In this document: one piece after another, positions 8,776 to 17,870 of the stretch | Layout: every line of letters starts with the position of its first letter | Position numbering within the stretch: position 1 is the first letter of the stretch | Source of the DNA: Muricauda sp. SCSIO 64092 | GTDB taxonomy: Bacteria; Bacteroidota; Bacteroidia; Flavobacteriales; Flavobacteriaceae | Direction: 5' to 3' | Assembly: GCF_023016285.1 (NCBI RefSeq) | Contig: NZ_CP095413.1 | Span: forward strand, 4,357,001 to 4,421,000 | DNA: 64,000 nt | Made by a program: the position numbers and the translations under genes | The notes under the pieces: generated by a model | Seen by the model: the letters and a program-made list of their open reading frames with translations, nothing else | Told to the model about the DNA's origin: nothing | Databases searched by the model: none

Positions 8776-11532
8776 ATGACCCTGCCCAAAAAAATAACGT
8801 TCCTATTTGTTCTGTTCCAGGTAATGGTTTCGGCACAAAACCTTCTGCCTCCGGTCTACAACTATTCATTGTTGGATTATAAAGGGGCAGGAGAGAATTG
8901 GGATTTGACTACAAATGAACAGGGGGAATTGTTTGTGGCCAACAATAAAGGGATGCTTCACTTTGATGGTGAGGAATGGAATTTGTACAAGTTGCCCAAT
9001 AACACCATCATTCGTTCCATTCTTTCACATGGTGACCGTATATATACCGGTTCCTATGAAGAGTTTGGGTATTGGAAAAAAAATGGGGATGGTCTTTTTG
9101 AGTATCATTCCCTCACCCATCTAATACAAGATCACACATTTACCAGTGAAGAGTTTTGGGAAATACTCCCTATAAAGGGAATGATTGTTTTTCGTTCTTT
9201 TTCTTCCATATATATCTATGAAAAGAACCAAATAAGGGTTATTGACCCTCCCCAGGTCATCTCAGATTTCATTGAATATGAAGGAAAACTTCTTGTGGCG
9301 GCAGGAAGGGCCGGTCTTTATGAACTGGTAAATGAAGTTTTGAAACCCCTTGACCATCAAAAACCATTAAAAGGTAAAACGTTAACGGACATGGTGGTCG
9401 TTGACAGGAAACTGTTGATAGGATCCAAATTGGATGGCTGTTTTGTTTTTGATGGCAATAACATTGAACCTTGGCAAAATACCCTAAATGCTGAACTTAA
9501 ATCCCATCAACTAAATAAAATAGTAAGCTTGACAAATGGAAAGCTCGCCTTTGGAACCATAAAGAATGGTGTTTACTTAAATGATTCCCAAACCGGAACT
9601 TCACAGATTGTAAATAGAAAAACGGGATTGCAAAACAATACCGTCCTTTCCATGCTGCAATATGAAGATCAGCTTTGGTTAGGTCTTGATAACGGTGTTG
9701 CACGACTAAGGCTTGATAATTCAATCACCTACTACACGGATTACTCGGGTGCATTGGGCATGGTGTATGATATGGCCCTATACGAGGGGAAAGTCTATTT
9801 GGGAAGTAACACGGGGGTCTTCTATTTTGAATCGGATCGCCTAAAATTCGTAAATGGTTCACAAGGTCACGTTTGGGACTTGGAAATCATTGATAATGAT
9901 TTGGTATGTGGTCACAATACAGGGACGTTCAAGGTTAAGGAAAACACTTTTAAGCGTATGTCCAATTTTGCCGGGGGGTATGAAATTATAAGAATCCCTG
10001 AGCAAAAGGATAGGTATATGCAAGGAATTTATACTGGACTTTTAACCTATCACAAAGGATTTGATGGACAATGGGAGGTAACCGAGGTTACTGGAATTGG
10101 TTTTCCTGTAAAACAATTGTGTTTTGAAAGCCCTCACGTACTTTGGGTGGCCCATCCCTACAAAGGTTTTTATCGGATCCATCTGAATGAGGATTATTCC
10201 AGCGTCTCCAAAATCGATGAATTTAACGGCGATAGCGTTCCAAACAATTACAATGTAAAGATTTACAAAATCAAAAACCAAATTGTGTTTTGTAGTCAAG
10301 GAAGTTGGTACAAATACGATACAATTCTTGAGGAAATTGTTCCTTTTGTGGAGTTTGGGCGATTTAAGGATCAGGAGTTATTGAGTTTTGAAGGGGATTA
10401 TTTTTGGTTTGTGGATGGGGAAGGGAACAAGGATTTGGTCAGAACGGATTTAAAGACGGATAGTTTGGTCATTGGCGACCTGGCCTTACGCAGACGGTTG
10501 GTGCCCGAAGCCCAAAGGATGGTAAGAATAAATGATAGCATTTCCTATATAACACTTAGTGATGGTTTTGCAAAGGTCAATGTGGCACAATTAAAACAGC
10601 GATTGAACAACTATCAATTGCCCGTCCCAGAATTGACTTTTATCAAGGATAAAGAGCGCTCGTATGTTCCGGATTTGGAACCCCTGCCTTTTTCATTTAA
10701 GAAATCGAGAATTTTAACCGTTGGGTTTGCAACACCAAAGTCCATTCAACCCCGTTACCATTACGCATTATCCGGTCCTGAAAACCATAGCGGATATGTT
10801 GAGGAAGGTGTGGTGTCGTTTCAAAACCTTGCTTATGGCGATTACGTATTTGAAGTGTCAACAGTTGGCATTGACAACAGGGCATCCGAGGCAAATTCTT
10901 TTGAGTTTAAGATTGCCCCTCCCTGGTTTTTGTCCAATTTGAGCGTTACCCTTTATTTAGTATTGGTGTTGATTTGCGTCATTTTGGTTAGAAGATACAA
11001 CCAGGCAAAGCTCAAAAGGAAGCAAAAGGAACTTGAAGAGCAGATGCAGAAGGAACAGGACAGAAGAATCGCTCAATTGGAAAGGGAAGAGTTGGCGAAG
11101 AAAGTGAAACTCAAACAAAATGAACTGGCCAGTACGGCATTGAACATTGCCAGGAAGAATGAAATGATTTTGGAATTGAAGAACATGTTGGTGCTCAACA
11201 AGGACAATTTTCCCAATTCCCAACGTTTCCGTTCTTTTATCAGAAAACTGAACAACTCGGTAAAGGACACTGAGGATTGGAAAAGGTTCGAAGTCAGTTT
11301 TAAGGAATTGCACGAAGATTTTTTTGAACGTCTTTTGATGGAATATCCGGAGCTTACCCCTAAGGATCTTAAACTCTGTGCCTATCTTAAAATGAATCTA
11401 TCCACCAAAGAAATAGCTCCCTTAATGGGAATAACCATAAGGGGCGTTGAAATACATAGGTACAGATTGCGAAAAAAACTGGAATTGGAAAGCACCAAAA
11501 ACCTATCAAATTTCCTAATTACCTTCTCGTAG
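8776..11532 (+). CDS. beta-propeller, Y_Y_Y, LuxR-HTH membrane regulator
   Basis: This 918-residue one-component regulator most likely controls the adjacent SusCD locus. A signal peptide (residues 1-20) is followed by a long periplasmic two-component-regulator-propeller region (about 25-630, repeats such as LWLGLDNGVARL). A Y_Y_Y immunoglobulin-like domain spans about 640-712. One membrane helix lies at about 720-742 (SVTLYLVLVLICVILV), then a charged coiled coil at about 745-800. A C-terminal LuxR-type helix-turn-helix covers about 850-918 (LTPKDLKLCAYLKMNLSTKE; GVEIHRYRLRKKL). It has no kinase or receiver domain, so it is not a classical hybrid two-component system. Sensing would be of an oligosaccharide in the periplasm. 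It is the first gene of the plus-strand arm. Confidence 0.9.
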   Translation: MTLPKKITFLFVLFQVMVSAQNLLPPVYNYSLLDYKGAGENWDLTTNEQGELFVANNKGMLHFDGEEWNLYKLPNNTIIRSILSHGDRIYTGSYEEFGYWKKNGDGLFEYHSLTHLIQDHTFTSEEFWEILPIKGMIVFRSFSSIYIYEKNQIRVIDPPQVISDFIEYEGKLLVAAGRAGLYELVNEVLKPLDHQKPLKGKTLTDMVVVDRKLLIGSKLDGCFVFDGNNIEPWQNTLNAELKSHQLNKIVSLTNGKLAFGTIKNGVYLNDSQTGTSQIVNRKTGLQNNTVLSMLQYEDQLWLGLDNGVARLRLDNSITYYTDYSGALGMVYDMALYEGKVYLGSNTGVFYFESDRLKFVNGSQGHVWDLEIIDNDLVCGHNTGTFKVKENTFKRMSNFAGGYEIIRIPEQKDRYMQGIYTGLLTYHKGFDGQWEVTEVTGIGFPVKQLCFESPHVLWVAHPYKGFYRIHLNEDYSSVSKIDEFNGDSVPNNYNVKIYKIKNQIVFCSQGSWYKYDTILEEIVPFVEFGRFKDQELLSFEGDYFWFVDGEGNKDLVRTDLKTDSLVIGDLALRRRLVPEAQRMVRINDSISYITLSDGFAKVNVAQLKQRLNNYQLPVPELTFIKDKERSYVPDLEPLPFSFKKSRILTVGFATPKSIQPRYHYALSGPENHSGYVEEGVVSFQNLAYGDYVFEVSTVGIDNRASEANSFEFKIAPPWFLSNLSVTLYLVLVLICVILVRRYNQAKLKRKQKELEEQMQKEQDRRIAQLEREELAKKVKLKQNELASTALNIARKNEMILELKNMLVLNKDNFPNSQRFRSFIRKLNNSVKDTEDWKRFEVSFKELHEDFFERLLMEYPELTPKDLKLCAYLKMNLSTKEIAPLMGITIRGVEIHRYRLRKKLELESTKNLSNFLITFS

Positions 11533-11572
11533 CCGAAATCCAATACATTCAACTTCAATAATTGCCATTTCA

Positions 11573-11591
11573 AAGTACATCAACAGTACTT
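11573..11591 (+). terminator. weak hairpin after regulator gene
   Basis: AAGTAC and GTACTT form a six-pair stem with a seven-base loop about 40 bases after the regulator stop; a run of T residues follows 12 bases later. It could separate the regulator transcript from susC, but stem and spacing are marginal. Confidence 0.25.
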
Positions 11592-11758
11592 CATTAAGTT
11601 AATTTTTTATAAATCCATTTTCCGTTCAACTACTGCAAAGCCCTTACTAACTAGGATTGGGGATTGGAAAAAAGGATGATGTATTTTTTATGTAGGTCAC
11701 TACAACGATTTCGGAGTAGTGCCTTATTAAATTAGCAATCAACTAACTACTTTGTTAA

Positions 11759-14700
11759 ATGATTATGAAAAAAAAGAATGTATTTTTAGTAATCTTCCTT
11801 TTAGCGACCCATGTGGTCGTTTTTGCCCAGAATGCAATTACAGTTTCTGGAGTGGTGTCGGAAGCTAATGGACAGCCTTTGCCTGGGGCAACAGTGCTGG
11901 TGAAAGGTACTTCAATCGGTACACAAACAGATTTTGATGGTAACTATGTACTGGACAACGTTCCCAGTGATGGTACATTGGTATTTAGTTACATTGGTTT
12001 TACTACCGTGGAAAGTGAGGTCAACAATCAAAATACCATCAATGTATCCCTTCAAGAAGACACTCAACGATTGGATGAGGTGGTGATTGTAGGTTATGGT
12101 GAGCAAAAACGATCGGACATTACCGGTGCCGTGGTATCCGTTAAGGCTGAGGAAATTGTCAAAATACCGGCACTGACGGCTACGCAATCCATCCAGGGTA
12201 AGGTAGCTGGGGTAAACATTATCGCCAGTGATGCACCTGGTGCTACACCAACTGTGGTGGTAAGGGGTTTGGGCACTGCATTGGGTGGAAGGGAACCTTT
12301 CTTTGTGGTGGACGGCCAGCCTTTGCAGGATATTAGAAGCATAAATCCAGCGGATATTGAATCCATTGAGTTTCTAAAGGGCGCCTCTTATGCCAACATT
12401 TATGGTATACGCGCTGCAAATGGGGTCATTCTTGTGACTACCAAAAAGGGTAAAAAGGGTAAAATTCAGTTTAATTTTGATTCCTTCTTTGGAATACGAT
12501 CTGTTTTGAATCGAGTGGAGATGGCCAATGGTGCCCAATATACCCAATTCTTTAACGAGGAGAATGCCGCCATTGGAGGACCACAATTGCAATTAAACCA
12601 ACGCTACGATACGGATTGGTATGATGAATTATTGCAGACGGGATCCATACAGAGTCATAATTTCTCCGTTTCGGGAGCTTCGGATAAAGTCAATTATTTC
12701 TTAAGCTATAATTTTTACGATGAGGAAGGGATTCTTGAGGGCAATACATTTTCCAGGGGAAATATACGGAGTAACAATACCTTCCACTTGTTTGATGACA
12801 AGTTTAGAATTATCCAAAACTTAAACATCACCTACACCAACGAAAATCCAAAATCCTTTGGAGCTTTTAATACGGCTTTTCGACAATCTCCACTGGTACC
12901 GGTCCGCTATGATAACGGACGCTTTGGACAGTCGTTCTATAATCAAACCACCGGTATTGTAGGTTTTGAAGCGGCCGATGGCGAATCCATTGGGAGGTTG
13001 AACAGTGCTGGAAATCCAATTGGCCAGCTGTTTTTTGATGATGTGAACCAAAACACAACAACTTTACAGGGACAAATAACCGCTGAAGTGGATATAACGA
13101 AGAATTTAAAGGCTACGGGAAGATTTGGTGCTACCCAAGGTTTTGTGAAAAGGAATGAGTTTGATCCCATACGACAACGGTGGTTGAATGACGATCCAGT
13201 ACGGACCGAAGCACAATTTGAAGAAGGTCGGGCGGATTTGGATGGTGATGGTATTATTTCAACAGAATTTGCCAATAATAGGTTCACTGTAAGGGACGAG
13301 GAATTTTTCCGTTGGAATGTGGAAGGTTTTTTAACTTTTGACAAGTCTTTTAACCAACATAATGTTTCGGCCACTGTTGGCCTCAGCCGTGAGAACTTTG
13401 GTGGACGGGAAATTATGGAAGCAGAAGGCTTTGATGTGTTTGATGAGCCCAGACTGCGCAATTTGAACTTAAGGACCTCTGCTTTCTTCGACAACACCGT
13501 AACCCAGGAATTTAACCAATCCACCAACCTGCAGTCTTATTTTGCCAGGGCGGAATACGACTATGCTGAAAAATATTTTGTACGCGCGGTAATCCGAAGG
13601 GATGGAACGAGCGACTTTATAGATGGGAAGAATTTCTTTGATAACTTTCCAGCCTTTAGCGTAGGTTGGACTTTAACGGAAGAGGATTTTTTAAAGGACA
13701 ACGAGCTTGTTGATTTTCTCAAAATTTTTGGGGGTTGGGGTCAATTGGGGAATGCCAATGTGCCCATTAATGTCCAACAAATCCGCACCGATCCCGATTC
13801 TGGAAACCAGAATTACGTATTTGGACCAACACAGGATCTAATTTTTGGAGCATCATTTGGAAGTCCTGTTTTCCCTTTACAGTGGGAGGTGACCGAAGAG
13901 TGGGAAGCCGGATTTGATTTTGCCATGCTGGATCGTAAGCTGTCCGGTACGCTTACCTACTACGACCGTGTCAATACCAACGCCATACTAAACGTACAGC
14001 CACTTTTAAACTCCGTTGCAGAAGATGATTTTAATGCCCAAGCTGCCGAAGTGTCAAATTCTGGCGTGGAAGTTTTAGTGAATTGGAGGGATCAAATAGG
14101 TCCGGACTTCAGTTATAATGTAGGGGTCAATTTCTCAACCAACAGGAATAGGGTGGAAAATGTGGAGACCGCATTTGATGGGGAAGTTGGAGGTAGTTTG
14201 AATAATGGACAGATTACCAAGAGACTGCAGGAAGGACAACCCATATTTGCGTGGTGGTTGTTGGAAGCCGATGGAGTCTGGCAAAACCAGGAAGAGATAG
14301 ATAACAATCCTTCCGTAGGCAATGCTCGTCCAGGTCATCTGAGGTATGTGGACCAAAATGATGATGGGGTGATTGATGATAGGGACAAACGTTTTTTCGA
14401 CAATTACCTGCCCACCTTTAACTATGGTATCACTATAGGCGCCCAATACAAAAATTTTGATTTTAGCTTGGACGGATTCGGAGTTGGAGGCAATAAGGTT
14501 TATAATGGATTGGCCAATACCCGATTACAGAGTGTGAATATTTCTGAGGAAGTCTTCAACAGCCGTTGGACCGGGGAAGGATCTACCAATACTGCACCTG
14601 GGGCTGATAGGGATGCCTTAGCCTCTTCTTTTTGGTTGGAAGATGGGGATTTCTTCAGAATCAACAATATCACCATTGGCTATACTTTTAATCAAATGGG

Positions 14701-14908
14701 TTTCTTGGATAGGGCAAGACTGTATTTTACGGCACAAAACCCCTTTATGTTTACCAACTATTCGGGCTTTACCCCGGAATTGAATCAAAGTGGAACGGAT
14801 GCCGCAGGAAATCCAACTTTTGGCAATCCACGTTTTGGAACAGGAATTGAATTGAACGCATATCCCACAACCCGAACCTTTATTCTTGGACTTAACGTAC
14901 AGATTTAA
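11759..14908 (+). CDS. susC: SusC-family TonB-dependent receptor
   Basis: This 1049-residue outer-membrane transporter imports oligosaccharides with energy from TonB. The signal peptide ends at FAQ near residue 24. A carboxypeptidase-regulatory-like domain follows (ITVSGVVSEANGQPLPGATV, about residues 26-110), then a TonB-box region (RLDEVVIVGYGEQKR, about 103-117). A plug domain contains VVRGLGTALGGREPFFVVDG and the SusC-typical IESIEFLKGASYANIYGIRA. The 22-strand barrel fills the rest and ends in LNVQI. ATG 11759 and ATG 11765 are both possible starts. The stop overlaps the SusD start (TAATG), showing translational coupling. It likely pairs with the product at 14908 and feeds the GH144/GH3 pathway. 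Confidence 0.96.
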   Translation: MIMKKKNVFLVIFLLATHVVVFAQNAITVSGVVSEANGQPLPGATVLVKGTSIGTQTDFDGNYVLDNVPSDGTLVFSYIGFTTVESEVNNQNTINVSLQEDTQRLDEVVIVGYGEQKRSDITGAVVSVKAEEIVKIPALTATQSIQGKVAGVNIIASDAPGATPTVVVRGLGTALGGREPFFVVDGQPLQDIRSINPADIESIEFLKGASYANIYGIRAANGVILVTTKKGKKGKIQFNFDSFFGIRSVLNRVEMANGAQYTQFFNEENAAIGGPQLQLNQRYDTDWYDELLQTGSIQSHNFSVSGASDKVNYFLSYNFYDEEGILEGNTFSRGNIRSNNTFHLFDDKFRIIQNLNITYTNENPKSFGAFNTAFRQSPLVPVRYDNGRFGQSFYNQTTGIVGFEAADGESIGRLNSAGNPIGQLFFDDVNQNTTTLQGQITAEVDITKNLKATGRFGATQGFVKRNEFDPIRQRWLNDDPVRTEAQFEEGRADLDGDGIISTEFANNRFTVRDEEFFRWNVEGFLTFDKSFNQHNVSATVGLSRENFGGREIMEAEGFDVFDEPRLRNLNLRTSAFFDNTVTQEFNQSTNLQSYFARAEYDYAEKYFVRAVIRRDGTSDFIDGKNFFDNFPAFSVGWTLTEEDFLKDNELVDFLKIFGGWGQLGNANVPINVQQIRTDPDSGNQNYVFGPTQDLIFGASFGSPVFPLQWEVTEEWEAGFDFAMLDRKLSGTLTYYDRVNTNAILNVQPLLNSVAEDDFNAQAAEVSNSGVEVLVNWRDQIGPDFSYNVGVNFSTNRNRVENVETAFDGEVGGSLNNGQITKRLQEGQPIFAWWLLEADGVWQNQEEIDNNPSVGNARPGHLRYVDQNDDGVIDDRDKRFFDNYLPTFNYGITIGAQYKNFDFSLDGFGVGGNKVYNGLANTRLQSVNISEEVFNSRWTGEGSTNTAPGADRDALASSFWLEDGDFFRINNITIGYTFNQMGFLDRARLYFTAQNPFMFTNYSGFTPELNQSGTDAAGNPTFGNPRFGTGIELNAYPTTRTFILGLNVQI

Positions 14909-16362
14909 TGAAAGCACGGATTAAAAATACAAACATCATGATTACAGAAATAAGAACAATTGTATTGGGCCTTGTTATCTTCACCTGCCTTTTAGGCTGC
15001 GATGATTTTGTAGAGGAGGTCGAAATAGTGGATCCCACCGCAGAAGAAAGCGGGGAGGATTTCCAACCCATCCAGTTTGTTACTGGAGTTTATGGAAGAC
15101 ATACGGATTTTGCCTACGCCTTTTCATTTTTGGGCATTACTGAAATTATATCCGACAACGCGGACAAAGGGAGCGCCCCAACGGATACTGGAGCGGACAA
15201 GGATCAATTGGATGGGCTTACCCATACGCCTTCCAGTGTCTCCATTAGGGCCATGTGGACCCAATGGTACAAAGCTATAGGTAGGGCCTCATTGGCCATA
15301 GAATTTACCGAGAATTTTGAGCCCATTGACGAAGGTTTGCGCACCCGGTTGATCGGGGAATGTAAATTCCTAAGGGCCTTAAACTATTTTTGGCTGGTGC
15401 GCACTTTTGGTGATTTGCCCCTGCAGGATGTAGATCTTATAGAGCGCGTACCCACTTCCGAAGTATATGCGTTCATAGAACAGGATTTAATGGAAGCCAT
15501 TGCTGCGCTTCCAGAAAAGAGTGAATATCCCCCACAGGATTTAGGTAGGGCTACCAGAGGGGCGGCACAGGCACTTTTGGCAAAAGTATATTTGTACCAG
15601 GAAAGATGGCAAGATGCTGCGGATATGGCAAATACCGTAATGAATTCAGGGGAATACGATCTGGAACCGGATTATGCCACCGTATGGAGGGCGACTACTG
15701 AAAATGGTATCGAATCCATTTTTGAATTGCAAGGACGTGGAGAAATCATAGCCCATGGAATACAACAGTATTCCTCTACACAAGGCGCTCGGGGACCGGA
15801 TGGATTTGGTTGGGGCTTCAACACACCATCAGAGGATTTGCTGAATGCCTTTGAGTCTGAAAATGATGCCATTCGCAGGGATGCTACCATTATTTTTAGG
15901 GGAGAGACATTATTTGATGGAAGGGTAATCAACCCGGGAGTGGAAAATCCACGGTATAACGAGAAGGCCTACTCCAGTCTAAATGCCGGTCAAGGGGATG
16001 GGGACAAAAATATCCGTATACTTCGATTTGCCGAGATTCTGTTGATACGGGCCGAAGCGTTAAACGAGCTGGGGCAATCCAGTGAAGCCCTAGTTCCATT
16101 GAACCGAGTACGTAGCAGGGTTAGCCTGCCGGATGTAACCGCAACCAACCAGAATGAACTTAGATTGGCCATTTGGAAAGAACGTAGATTGGAATTGGCT
16201 ATGGAGCATGATAGGTGGTATGATCTGTTGCGCCAAGGTAGGGCGGCAGAGGTAATGAATGCCCTTGGTTTCCCTTTTGAAGTGGGCAAACATGAATTAT
16301 ATCCCATCCCAAATGATCAGTTGATACAAACACCGGAAATGCGACAAAACCCCGGATGGTAG
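14908..16362 (+). CDS. susD: SusD-family surface glycan-binding lipoprotein
   Basis: This 484-residue RagB/SusD protein caps the SusC barrel and binds glycan at the cell surface. A lipobox FTCLLGC puts the lipidated Cys at residue 31 from ATG 14908; ATG 14938 is an alternative start with a shorter signal. SusD-like features include LIGECKFLRALNYFWLVRTF and LPLQDVD near 150-175, tetratricopeptide-type helices (ATRGAAQALLAKVYLYQERW), and the C-terminal blocks RILRFAEILLIRAEALNELG, RRLELAMEHDRWYDLLR and the ending RQNPGW. It overlaps susC by one base. Confidence 0.95.
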   Translation: MKARIKNTNIMITEIRTIVLGLVIFTCLLGCDDFVEEVEIVDPTAEESGEDFQPIQFVTGVYGRHTDFAYAFSFLGITEIISDNADKGSAPTDTGADKDQLDGLTHTPSSVSIRAMWTQWYKAIGRASLAIEFTENFEPIDEGLRTRLIGECKFLRALNYFWLVRTFGDLPLQDVDLIERVPTSEVYAFIEQDLMEAIAALPEKSEYPPQDLGRATRGAAQALLAKVYLYQERWQDAADMANTVMNSGEYDLEPDYATVWRATTENGIESIFELQGRGEIIAHGIQQYSSTQGARGPDGFGWGFNTPSEDLLNAFESENDAIRRDATIIFRGETLFDGRVINPGVENPRYNEKAYSSLNAGQGDGDKNIRILRFAEILLIRAEALNELGQSSEALVPLNRVRSRVSLPDVTATNQNELRLAIWKERRLELAMEHDRWYDLLRQGRAAEVMNALGFPFEVGKHELYPIPNDQLIQTPEMRQNPGW

Positions 16363-16380
16363 GTAGCAACTGAATGAAAC

Positions 16381-17763
16381 ATGAGAGTAGTATTTGAGTT
16401 TAGTTTAAGTTTAGTTTTTGTAGTGGTCATTGCATCTTTGGTAGCAGGGTGCAATGGCCCTAAAACTTTGGAAAAAGAAGAGGTAATTTCATTGGATGAT
16501 ACCACAGTGACTTCCCTATCCGATGAAGAACTCATGGATTTGGTCCAAAAAGAGACCTTTAATTATTTCTGGGAAGGGGCGGAACCCATTTCAGGTATGG
16601 CTCGGGAAAGGATCCATATGGATGGTATATATCCTTCCAATGACCGGGATGTGGTAACTACCGGAGGCTCAGGTTTTGGTCTAATGGCCATTCTGGTGGG
16701 TATTGAACGTGGGTTTATTTCCCGTGAAGAGGCCCTTGAACGTTATGAAAGGGTAGTGGACTACCTCGCTAAAGCGGATCGTTTTCACGGTGCCTGGCCC
16801 CATTGGCTTCATGGTCCCACAGGAAAAACGCAACCCTTTAGTCCCAAAGATGATGGGGGTGATTTGGTGGAGACGGCTTTCCTTGTACAAGGCTTGCTAA
16901 CCATAAAGGAATATTTTGAAGCGGGTTCTGAGCGTGAAAAACAACTTGCACGCAATATCCAACAGCTATGGGAAGAAGTGGAATGGGATTGGTATACACA
17001 AAATGGACAGGATGGTCTCTATTGGCATTGGTCCCCAAACTTTGGTTGGGATATGGACTTCTTTGTAAGGGGTTACAATGAAACCCTGATTATGTATGTA
17101 TTGGCCGCTTCTTCGCCTACACATCCAATTTCAAAAAAGGCGTATGATGTGGGTTGGGCAAGGAATGGGGATATTTCCAATGGCGTTATATATTATGATC
17201 TGGATACGGAACTGGACCATTATCCAGGCAACACATCACCGGTTGGACCGCTTTTTTGGGCACATTATTCCCATATGGGACTACCCCCCAAAGGACTTAA
17301 GGATGAATACGGGGACTATTGGAAGCTCAATACCCATCATGCACAAATTCATTATAGACACTGTGTTGCGAATCCAAACAATTACGAAGGCTATTCGGGA
17401 AAGTGTTGGGGCTTGACCTCAAGCTATTCCATGAAAGGCTATGCAGGGCATAGACCTGATCAAGACTTAGGGGTTATTTCACCTACCGCAGCATTGGCAT
17501 CAATGCCGTATACCCCTAAAGAGAGTCTTGCCTTTTTACGATTTATGTATGAAGAACAAGATAGTCTTATTGGAAAATATGGTCCTTACGATGCCTTTAG
17601 TTTTGAGCACGATTGGTATTTGCCCAGATATTTGGCAATTGATCAAGGCCCTATTCCCGTTATGGTTGAAAATTATAGGACAGGGCTGCTCTGGAAATGG
17701 TTTATGAAAAATGGGGATGTCCAGCGCGGACTGACCAAATTAGGATTTTCCTATGAACCATAG
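16381..17763 (+). CDS. GH144-like glucanase (glucoamylase-like family) lipoprotein
   Basis: This 460-residue lipoprotein (lipobox SLVAGC, Cys24) belongs to the (alpha/alpha)6-barrel glucoamylase-like family, COG5368, which contains the GH144 endo-beta-1,2-glucanases. Family-like blocks are ETFNYFWEGAEPISGMARER near residues 58-77, VTTGGSGFGLMAILVG near 92-107, DGGDLVETAFLVQGLL near 159-174, and WGLTSSYSMKGY near 343-354. The family also has uncharacterised members. GH144 enzymes cut beta-1,2-glucan to sophoro-oligosaccharides, and the next gene is a GH3 beta-glucosidase, a pairing known for beta-1,2-glucan. Function is therefore inferred from family plus context. It starts 18 bases after susD. 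Confidence 0.85.
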   Translation: MRVVFEFSLSLVFVVVIASLVAGCNGPKTLEKEEVISLDDTTVTSLSDEELMDLVQKETFNYFWEGAEPISGMARERIHMDGIYPSNDRDVVTTGGSGFGLMAILVGIERGFISREEALERYERVVDYLAKADRFHGAWPHWLHGPTGKTQPFSPKDDGGDLVETAFLVQGLLTIKEYFEAGSEREKQLARNIQQLWEEVEWDWYTQNGQDGLYWHWSPNFGWDMDFFVRGYNETLIMYVLAASSPTHPISKKAYDVGWARNGDISNGVIYYDLDTELDHYPGNTSPVGPLFWAHYSHMGLPPKGLKDEYGDYWKLNTHHAQIHYRHCVANPNNYEGYSGKCWGLTSSYSMKGYAGHRPDQDLGVISPTAALASMPYTPKESLAFLRFMYEEQDSLIGKYGPYDAFSFEHDWYLPRYLAIDQGPIPVMVENYRTGLLWKWFMKNGDVQRGLTKLGFSYEP

Positions 17764-17784
17764 GACTAACTTGATCAAGTAGTC
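17764..17784 (+). terminator. hairpin between GH144-like and GH3 genes
   Basis: Immediately after the GH144-like stop lies the near-perfect inverted repeat GACTAACTTGATCAAGTAGTC with one unpaired A, followed about eight bases on by TTTTTT. It resembles a weak intrinsic terminator or an mRNA-processing or stabilising hairpin inside the operon. Its position also argues that the GH3 gene begins downstream at 17871. Confidence 0.4.
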
Positions 17785-17870
17785 GGCAATTCTTTTTTAT
17801 GAACGGGAAGACAATGCTCCAACCAAAAGCGGAATACCCTGAAAGGGCTTTTATCACAAAATATTTGAAA

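Noticed and set aside
11740..11750. CTACTTTG just before susC as a TAnnTTTG promoter
   Set aside because: It has only one base between TA and TTTG and would leave a leader of about ten bases.
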